From: Colwellia piezophila ATCC BAA-637
GTDB lineage: Bacteria > Pseudomonadota > Gammaproteobacteria > Enterobacterales > Alteromonadaceae
Direction of reading: 5' to 3'
Length of the DNA stretch: 48,472 nt
NCBI RefSeq assembly: GCF_000378625.1
Contig: NZ_KB905175.1
Location: 1 to 48,472, forward strand
Position numbers and translations under genes: made by a program. The notes below the pieces were generated by a model, which saw only the letters and a list, made by a program, of their open reading frames with translations, had not been told where the DNA came from and did not search any database. Below are positions 42,684-48,472 of this stretch, piece after piece (the stretch's first letter is position 1; every line of letters begins with the position of its first letter).

Positions 42684-43940
42684 TTAGAGGCGAACTTGAC
42701 CATCACCAAAAACGACAAACTTCTCGGTAGTTAAGGCTTCTAAGCCCATTGGTCCATAGGCATGAAGCTTACTTGTTGAGATACCTATTTCTGAGCCTAA
42801 ACCTAATTGGTTACCATCTGAAAAACGTGACGAAGCATTGACCATGACTACGGATGAATTTATTTGGCGAATAAAGGCGTGGCTGCGCGAAATATCTTGG
42901 CTGATAATAACTTCGGTATGGTCTGAGGTAAATTCATTGATATGGCTAATCGCTGCATCAAAGCTAGCTACCACCTTAACCGCAATTTCTTGTGCTAAAT
43001 ACTCGGCTTGGTAATCTTGCTCGGTTGCTAATTCGGCATGAATAAAATAACCAATACTATTTTTACAGGCATGTATTTTAACTTGTGCAGCTTCTTCAAG
43101 CGCTTTAGCGGCTAAAGGCAAAAATTCAGCACTGATATCGCCATGCACTAAGACTGTTTCAAAGGCATTACAAGCACTGGGCTTCTGGGTTTTACCATTC
43201 ACTAAAATATCGACAGCTTTAGTTAAGTCAGCGTATTTATCTATATATAAATGACAGACACCCTTATAGTGTTGAATCACGGGGATACGGCTATTTTCGC
43301 TAACATAGCGAATGAGACCTTCGCCGCCACGAGGAATGACGAGATCAATGGTATCGCTTTGCTTTAACAACTCTTCAATAACACTACGACTGGTATCAGG
43401 AATAACACTAACAATATTTACATCAACATCATGCGCCGTTAATACTTGATGTAAACATTGAGCGATGGCTAAATTAGAGTGAATCGCCTCTGAGCCACCA
43501 CGTAAAATTACCGCATTGCCCGATTTTATACACAAAGCAGCAGCTTCGGCAGTAACATTAGGGCGCGCTTCGTAAATCATGGCGATAACACCGAGAGGAA
43601 TACGCATTTTACCGACTTGAATACCATTTGGCCGTAATGATAACTTATCAATATCCCCGATAGGATCGGTAAGGGCAACAATTTCGCGAATAGCCGAACT
43701 AATTTCTTTAATGCCTTGCTCTGTTAAAACCAGTCGGTCAAGCATCGCTTGCGATAAACCTTTCTCGCGACCTGCGGTGATATCTTTACTATTTTCGTGA
43801 ATAATCATAGCGCTATTTTTTTCAATTGCTGTGGCAATGGCATTTAGCAGGGTGTTTTTTTCACTGCTATTAAGTTGAGCGGCAACTCTACTGGCTTGTT
43901 TAGCTTTTTTTGCCACAGTGACGATATTAAAGTTTGTCAT
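42684..43940 (-). CDS. proA: glutamate-5-semialdehyde dehydrogenase
   Basis: This 418-residue aldehyde dehydrogenase-fold enzyme has the catalytic cysteine in QKPSACNAFETVLVH and the IPVIQHYKGVCHLYID stretch. The early IPLGVIAMIYEARPNVTAEAAALCIKSGNAV region is typical of ProA. It reduces glutamyl phosphate, using NADPH, in proline synthesis. It follows proB by 102 bp and is likely co-transcribed. Confidence 0.96.
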   Translation of the reverse strand: MTNFNIVTVAKKAKQASRVAAQLNSSEKNTLLNAIATAIEKNSAMIIHENSKDITAGREKGLSQAMLDRLVLTEQGIKEISSAIREIVALTDPIGDIDKLSLRPNGIQVGKMRIPLGVIAMIYEARPNVTAEAAALCIKSGNAVILRGGSEAIHSNLAIAQCLHQVLTAHDVDVNIVSVIPDTSRSVIEELLKQSDTIDLVIPRGGEGLIRYVSENSRIPVIQHYKGVCHLYIDKYADLTKAVDILVNGKTQKPSACNAFETVLVHGDISAEFLPLAAKALEEAAQVKIHACKNSIGYFIHAELATEQDYQAEYLAQEIAVKVVASFDAAISHINEFTSDHTEVIISQDISRSHAFIRQINSSVVMVNASSRFSDGNQLGLGSEIGISTSKLHAYGPMGLEALTTEKFVVFGDGQVRL

Positions 43941-44042
43941 TTTTCTACCCTTTGAAGTCTTTTAAAATACTAAACGGAGTCATTCATTATTCCGCTTAGG
44001 GTAAGTAATTCTCGGTTATGATAATGCCGGCTATGATCTGGA

Positions 44043-45140
44043 TTATAAGATAACCATATCATCGCGGTGCACTACAACATCGCCAGAGTCATGCCCTAAA
44101 ATGGCGGTGATATCATTACTGTGTTTGCCCATAATTCTTTTTAAGTCATGATGACTATATAAAGTGATGCCTTTGGCGATCACTATATTATTTTGCGCAT
44201 CAATGAGATCGATGGCGTCACCTGCATTAAATCTATTGGTCACTGACTTGATACCTGCCGGTAATAAAGACGCGCCTTTATTAACAACCGCATTAACTGC
44301 ACCTGGGTCGAGTTCGATCTTGCCTCGGCTTTTTAAGGTATGTTTTAACCAATGTTTTTTAGCGGTAATAATATCTTTATCTGCGGCAAAACGGGTACCA
44401 GGATTCACTTTTGCTAGAAGAGAGCTAAATACCTCACTTTTAGTGCCGTTAATAATATAAGTATTGATACCGTGTTCAACTGCTTTTTCTGCCGCTTGGA
44501 TTTTGGTTTTCATACCGCCGCTAGCTAAGGGGTTGCGACTTGTGCCAGCCATGGCGTAAATTTCATCAGTGATCTTATCAATATTGGGGATCAATACCGC
44601 ATCGTCATGAATTTTTGGATCTTTGGTAAAAACACCATCAATATCACTTAAGATAAATAAACTGTCAGCGCCACATACTTGGGCAACTAAGGCAGCAATA
44701 TTGTCATTATCGCCGATGGTAAGATCTTTAGTGGTAACCGTATCATTCTCATTAACGATAGGGAGCACACCATTGGCTAATTGAATTCGAATCGTTTGTT
44801 GAATACTAATATAGCGCTCTCTATCGGCTAAATCACTTTGGGTAATAAGTATTTGGCTACATGGAATGTCAAAGAAACGTTGCCAGTTGGCCATCATTTG
44901 CATTTGACCAACACTGGCCATGGCTTTCTTAGTAGCAATAGATAGTTTAGGTGAACCATGTTGAATAACAGCCCTGCCAGCGGCGACACCACCAGAGGAA
45001 ACTAGAATGATCTCTTTACCTTGTTGCTGGCATTTAGTAATAAATTGCGCAATGGCTAAGAGGTATTGGCCGCTGCAACCATCGCGAGTAGGTGCTACTA
45101 AGGCACTACCGACCTTGATTACGGCTCTATTAAAGTCCAT
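44043..45140 (-). CDS. proB: glutamate 5-kinase
   Basis: Starting at 45140 gives 365 residues beginning MDFNRAVIKVGSALV, with GGAGATGA ahead. An upstream in-frame ATG would add 18 unrelated residues. The kinase domain shows VSSGGVAAG, NENDTVTTKDLTIGDNDNIAALVA and ASGGMKTKIQAAEKA. The C-terminal PUA domain begins near 280. It phosphorylates glutamate in the first step of proline synthesis. It is first in the proBA unit. Confidence 0.95.
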   Translation of the reverse strand: MDFNRAVIKVGSALVAPTRDGCSGQYLLAIAQFITKCQQQGKEIILVSSGGVAAGRAVIQHGSPKLSIATKKAMASVGQMQMMANWQRFFDIPCSQILITQSDLADRERYISIQQTIRIQLANGVLPIVNENDTVTTKDLTIGDNDNIAALVAQVCGADSLFILSDIDGVFTKDPKIHDDAVLIPNIDKITDEIYAMAGTSRNPLASGGMKTKIQAAEKAVEHGINTYIINGTKSEVFSSLLAKVNPGTRFAADKDIITAKKHWLKHTLKSRGKIELDPGAVNAVVNKGASLLPAGIKSVTNRFNAGDAIDLIDAQNNIVIAKGITLYSHHDLKRIMGKHSNDITAILGHDSGDVVVHRDDMVIL

Positions 45141-45484
45141 TTCATCTCCAGTGTTGAGGCTTATATAACTATGCAATAAAGTAAAAGACCTCATTAGTAA
45201 AAAGAATCATACCAAGCTTGCTAGCGGTAAAAGTGTACTTTCAATCGTTTCATTAAGTATATGTGTGTAACTATCCGTTTTACACCTTTTCTTTAGCAAA
45301 AAAAGTGCAAATTATGACTTTTAAAATATAAGCGATCGTTTTTTACCCAGTAAGGTTTTAGCTAATAATGGTACTTTGCAATTAATTGCTTAGGGTGGCG
45401 ACAATAAAAAATATAATTATGGCTTAAATCGTGATTAAATAACGCTACCCGTGTCACTTCTCTATTATTAGTTATTATCAATAT

Positions 45485-46396
45485 ATGCTAAATTTTTTAC
45501 CGGCCAAACTGATCGGCTTTATCTCATTCTCTCTTTATATTCTTAATACCATATTTTGGCTTATGCCTATTCTAGTGTTTTCAATGTTTAAGGCATTAAT
45601 TCCATTGCGTTTTTCAAAAATGGTATTTAGTTATTTACTCGATTTGATGGCAAGCAATTGGGTAGCTACCAACACTATTATTCAAAAGATATTTACTAAA
45701 ACGAAGCTTGTGGTGACCGGATTAGAGCAGCTTAAAATTGATGACTGGTATTTAGTCTTAGCAAACCATCAAAGCTGGGTTGATATTGTTGTTTTACAAC
45801 GTGCTTTACATGGCAATATTCCATTTTTGAAGTTTTTCTTAAAAAGGGAGCTTATCTATGTGCCTTTGTTGGGATTAGCGTGGTGGGCACTCGATTTTCC
45901 TTTTATGAAGCGTTATAGCCAAGCGTTTTTAAAGAAAAATCCACACTTACGTGGTAAAGATCTGGCAACAACTAAAAAAGCCTGTGCTAAGTTTAAGCAC
46001 AAGCCTGTTAGTGTGATGAATTTTATCGAAGGTACGCGTTTTTCTCAGAAAAAACATGATAGACAAAATTCCCCTTTTCAACATTTATTAAAGCCAAAAG
46101 CCGGTGGTATGTCTTTTGTGCTTGATGCCATGGGCGAGCACTTAACCACTATTGTTGATGTCACCATCCATTATCCGGATGGTATTCCAAACTTTAGTGA
46201 TTTTGTTTCCGGGCGAGTAGAAACGGTGCATATTGAAGTGCGTTCGTTAAGTATTACTAAAGAGCTGGGACATATTAATTTCTCGGATCGCAATGATAAA
46301 ATTATTTTTCAAAAGTGGTTAATGAAATTTTGGCATGACAAAGATGTCCGTCTTGAAAAAATGATCCAAAAATATAGCACTGAGAGTGAACGATAA
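45485..46396 (+). CDS. PlsC-family acyltransferase, YihG-like
   Basis: This 303-residue protein has an N-terminal membrane region (about 8-45), the acyltransferase motif NHQSWVDIV (about 93-101), the FPFMKRYS region and the FIEGTRFSQKK motif. A C-terminal domain matches the YihG/YihG-like group of 1-acyl-glycerol-3-phosphate acyltransferases. It probably makes phosphatidic acid or remodels phospholipids at the inner membrane. It is followed by a mechanosensitive channel gene on the same strand. Confidence 0.88.
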   Translation: MLNFLPAKLIGFISFSLYILNTIFWLMPILVFSMFKALIPLRFSKMVFSYLLDLMASNWVATNTIIQKIFTKTKLVVTGLEQLKIDDWYLVLANHQSWVDIVVLQRALHGNIPFLKFFLKRELIYVPLLGLAWWALDFPFMKRYSQAFLKKNPHLRGKDLATTKKACAKFKHKPVSVMNFIEGTRFSQKKHDRQNSPFQHLLKPKAGGMSFVLDAMGEHLTTIVDVTIHYPDGIPNFSDFVSGRVETVHIEVRSLSITKELGHINFSDRNDKIIFQKWLMKFWHDKDVRLEKMIQKYSTESER

Positions 46397-46454
46397 AACC
46401 TAAGGCTTTGGCTAGTGAAGTAAATTCACTCACCGACAATAAGATGAGAAGTGT

Positions 46455-47708
46455 ATGAACGAACTGATCAATATTTGGTTAAGTGAGCAAGGGCTAAAGG
46501 CTCAGTATTTAGCTAGCGCTGAAATAGCGGTAGGCGTCGGCTTAATATTTTTTATTGCCAGTTTGAGTTATTACCTAGCCAAACATCAAATATTAAGATT
46601 AGTGCATAAGGTAATTATTAAAAGTAAAAACACTTGGGATGACACTCTACTTGAGCATAACGTGTTCACTCGCATGACCTTGCTAGTACCGTTAGTGTTA
46701 ATACTTTTTTTATCGCCACTTATTTTGACAACCAATACGCTTACCCTTAATGCACTGATGTTATTAAGTAAAATTTTCCTCACCTTTCAGATATCTCGCT
46801 GTATTAGCGCTATGTTAAATGTCAGTAGAGGTCTTTACCAAGAAAGTGCCAAACAGCGTTTCTTACCGCTTAATGCCATTATTCAAATGATAAAGCTAGT
46901 ACTCTCTTTAGTAACGGCTATTGTTATCATCTCACTCATTATTGACCGCTCACCGGTCTATTTACTCAGTGGCTTAGGTGCCTTAACCGCGGTATTGCTG
47001 TTGGTTTTTCAAGACACCATTAAAGGCTTAGTTGCCAGTATTCAAATTTCTGCAAATAGAATGGTGGTCGCAGGTGACTGGATTGAACTACCTAAATACG
47101 GTGCTGATGGTGATGTGATTGAAATTGGTCTTAGTACGGTAAAAATAGAGAATTTTGATAAAACCATTACCACAGTGCCAACCTATGCACTCATTAGTGA
47201 TTCCTTTAAAAACTGGCGTAATATGTACCACACGGGTGCTCGACGCATCAAGCGCACGATTATTATCGATATTGCCAGTATTGAGTTTTATAGCGCTGAG
47301 CAAATAACCCAGCTGACTAATGCTCATTTATTACAAGATTACCTTAGTAATAAACAACATGAGCTTTCACAAAGTGAGTCAGGTAATAATAGCAATGAAG
47401 TAAGCCAATCGCTTAATTCATTAAATAGCCGACAGCTGACTAATATAGGCACATTTAGGGCTTATATTACCAACTATTTACAGAAAAATGGCCATGTTCG
47501 CGATGATCTAACATGTATGGTCAGGCAGCTTACCGCCACGCAAACTGGCTTGCCTTTAGAAATATACTGTTTTGCTAATACAACTAATTGGCTTGAGTAT
47601 GAGTCCATCCAAGCCGATATATTTGACCACCTTTTTGCCATAGCTCCACAGTTTGATTTACGTATTTTTCAGCACCCCAGTGGCCATGATTGGCAAAATA
47701 ACCATTAG
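46455..47708 (+). CDS. MscS-family mechanosensitive channel, YbdG-like
   Basis: This 417-residue protein has about five membrane helices (about 22-42, 70-90, 97-116, 137-163, 170-185). The pore-lining/beta region SGLGALTAVLLLVFQDTIKGLVASIQISANRMVVAGDWIEL is followed by a cytoplasmic domain with an insertion typical of YbdG (about 250-350). It releases osmolytes on hypo-osmotic shock or senses membrane tension. It lies 58 bp after the acyltransferase, possibly in one transcript. Confidence 0.9.
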   Translation: MNELINIWLSEQGLKAQYLASAEIAVGVGLIFFIASLSYYLAKHQILRLVHKVIIKSKNTWDDTLLEHNVFTRMTLLVPLVLILFLSPLILTTNTLTLNALMLLSKIFLTFQISRCISAMLNVSRGLYQESAKQRFLPLNAIIQMIKLVLSLVTAIVIISLIIDRSPVYLLSGLGALTAVLLLVFQDTIKGLVASIQISANRMVVAGDWIELPKYGADGDVIEIGLSTVKIENFDKTITTVPTYALISDSFKNWRNMYHTGARRIKRTIIIDIASIEFYSAEQITQLTNAHLLQDYLSNKQHELSQSESGNNSNEVSQSLNSLNSRQLTNIGTFRAYITNYLQKNGHVRDDLTCMVRQLTATQTGLPLEIYCFANTTNWLEYESIQADIFDHLFAIAPQFDLRIFQHPSGHDWQNNH

Positions 47709-47732
47709 CACAATAATAACTAAGAGTAAAAA

Positions 47733-48284
47733 ATGAAGTCAATTGAAGAGCAATTAGCACGTTATAAAAGTGTGCACTTAAATCCCAAAAATATTAATAC
47801 TCACTTTGTGGGGGTACCCTTAATCGTTTTGGCGGTCACATTACTGCTAAGTTCAATCGCTTTTGAAATAACCATAGATGACTTTTTCAATGTTGAATTT
47901 ACCTTGCATTTTACCCTAGCGATGGTGATTTTTGCTGGCGTCGCTATTTATTATACCGCTTTGCACAGATTATTAGCCCTGGGTATGTTGGTGTATATTT
48001 TAGTTAACTTGTTGGTCGCGCAGTTACTTAAGGGTGTTGAAGGGGTACTTTATATAGCACTAGCTTTATTTGTTATCGGCTGGATTATTCAATTTTTAGG
48101 GCATCATTATGAAAAAGCCAAGCCAGCTTTTGTTGATGATTTAAGTCAATTTCTTATTGGGCCATTATTTCTAATGGCGGAAGCCTATTTTAAGTTTGGC
48201 TTAGAGCCAGACTTAGAGGCGCGTATTACTTCACTAGCGGTAGAAAAGCGGAAAGCGTTAGAACAGAGCAAGCGCTCTAGGTAA
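47733..48284 (+). CDS. Mpo1-like protein (DUF962)
   Basis: This 183-residue membrane protein starts with YKSVHLNPKNINTHFVGVPL and carries the later GWIIQFLGHHYEKAKPAF and DDLSQFLIGPLFLMAEAYF motifs of the DUF962/Mpo1 family. It has about four membrane helices with conserved His/Asn/Asp residues. The yeast member is an iron-dependent dioxygenase acting on 2-hydroxy fatty acids; bacterial function is not established. It starts 24 bp after the ybdG-like gene, so both are likely co-expressed. Confidence 0.87.
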   Translation: MKSIEEQLARYKSVHLNPKNINTHFVGVPLIVLAVTLLLSSIAFEITIDDFFNVEFTLHFTLAMVIFAGVAIYYTALHRLLALGMLVYILVNLLVAQLLKGVEGVLYIALALFVIGWIIQFLGHHYEKAKPAFVDDLSQFLIGPLFLMAEAYFKFGLEPDLEARITSLAVEKRKALEQSKRSR

Positions 48285-48371
48285 ATTACTAAGTATTAAG
48301 GGTCAGGCAAATTTAAATCGCCTTACCCACTTGTATCAGCTACACCTTGTCCTTTACTAACGAATATGCTG
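48285..48371. other. short convergent intergenic sequence
   Basis: No gene is visible between the Mpo1-like gene and the tesB remnant on the opposite strand. Confidence 0.4.
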
Positions 48372-48472
48372 CTAGCGTTGTCTAATAACGCCTTCTTGCA
48401 TGGTTGATGAAACTAATTCACCTTGGGAACGGTATAGTTATAAATCTGTCCTCGTACTAGACCTCGACCATT
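48372..48472 (-). pseudogene. tesB: acyl-CoA thioesterase II, 3' end, apparently frameshifted
   Basis: Reading in from the right edge on the minus strand, one frame gives NGRGLVRGQIYNY and then runs out of homology. The next frame gives RSQGELVSSTMQEGVIRQR and the stop at 48372-48374. Together they match the C-terminal strands of TesB (RGFVRGEF...LVASTVQEGVMR). The switch is around 48429-48440, where a few bases appear inserted. The rest lies beyond the window, so this may be a pseudogene or a sequencing error near the end. Confidence 0.6.

Noticed and set aside
1..48472. CRISPR array, tRNA, rRNA or prophage
   Set aside because: I saw no regular spacer-repeat array, no tRNA-like cloverleaf, no rRNA-like sequence and no phage structural genes; direct repeats found are short or single pairs.

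Overview
The window looks like a chromosomal segment of a marine gammaproteobacterium of the order Alteromonadales, most likely Colwellia or a close relative. This is inferred from the AT-rich DNA, the enteric-like ilv, proBA, comM, yegD, ppnP, yihG and ybdG homologues, the copper genes, and small intergenic inverted-repeat elements. I saw no rRNA, tRNA, CRISPR array, complete transposon or prophage.

Layout. 1-4.0 kb: a LysR regulator cut by the window edge, an OhrR-type MarR repressor divergent from a small membrane protein, a Tat-exported DUF1569-like protein, and a porin with a poly-asparagine tract. 4.2-8.4 kb: a lipoprotein multicopper oxidase with a Met-rich insert, then a soluble PAS hybrid histidine kinase. 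8.9-16.6 kb: a membrane-anchored winged-helix regulator divergent from a HupE-like/anchor-protein pair, a small outer-membrane barrel, a lipoprotein M19 dipeptidase, a MITE-like element, and a two-gene unit for a secreted protein and a family 3 solute-binding protein. 16.7-20.2 kb: a copper region with a broken CusA-type RND fragment, a small membrane protein, a Cys/Met/His-rich secreted protein, CopC, CopD and an NTF2-like secreted protein. 20.3-21.3 kb: a prohibitin-like SPFH protein.

21.4-33.1 kb is a branched-chain amino acid region. On the minus strand an ilvL leader peptide with a readable attenuator precedes ilvG-ilvM-ilvE and then ilvA. comM is divergent from this operon. ilvY lies divergent from ilvC, followed by ppnP and a convergent ilvD. 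The usual ilvD position between ilvE and ilvA is empty. The ilvD present is of the plant/fungal/Bacteroidota-like type and lies between ppnP and a 119-bp direct duplication of the ppnP 3' end, which suggests insertion or replacement.

33.5-48.5 kb: a GH16-like hydrolase with a Gfo/Idh/MocA oxidoreductase, a second membrane-anchored winged-helix/TPR regulator divergent from an SPFH-NfeD pair, YegD, a small conserved protein, a chromosomal Qnr-type pentapeptide protein whose ribosome binding site lies in a hairpin, a palindrome-rich non-coding stretch, proBA, a YihG-like acyltransferase, a YbdG-like channel, an Mpo1-like protein, and the frameshifted 3' end of tesB at the right edge.

The observations most worth a second look are the relocated ilvD with its flanking ppnP repeat, the SD-sequestering hairpin at qnr, the complete ilv attenuator, the CusA remnant in the copper region, and the MITE-like family.
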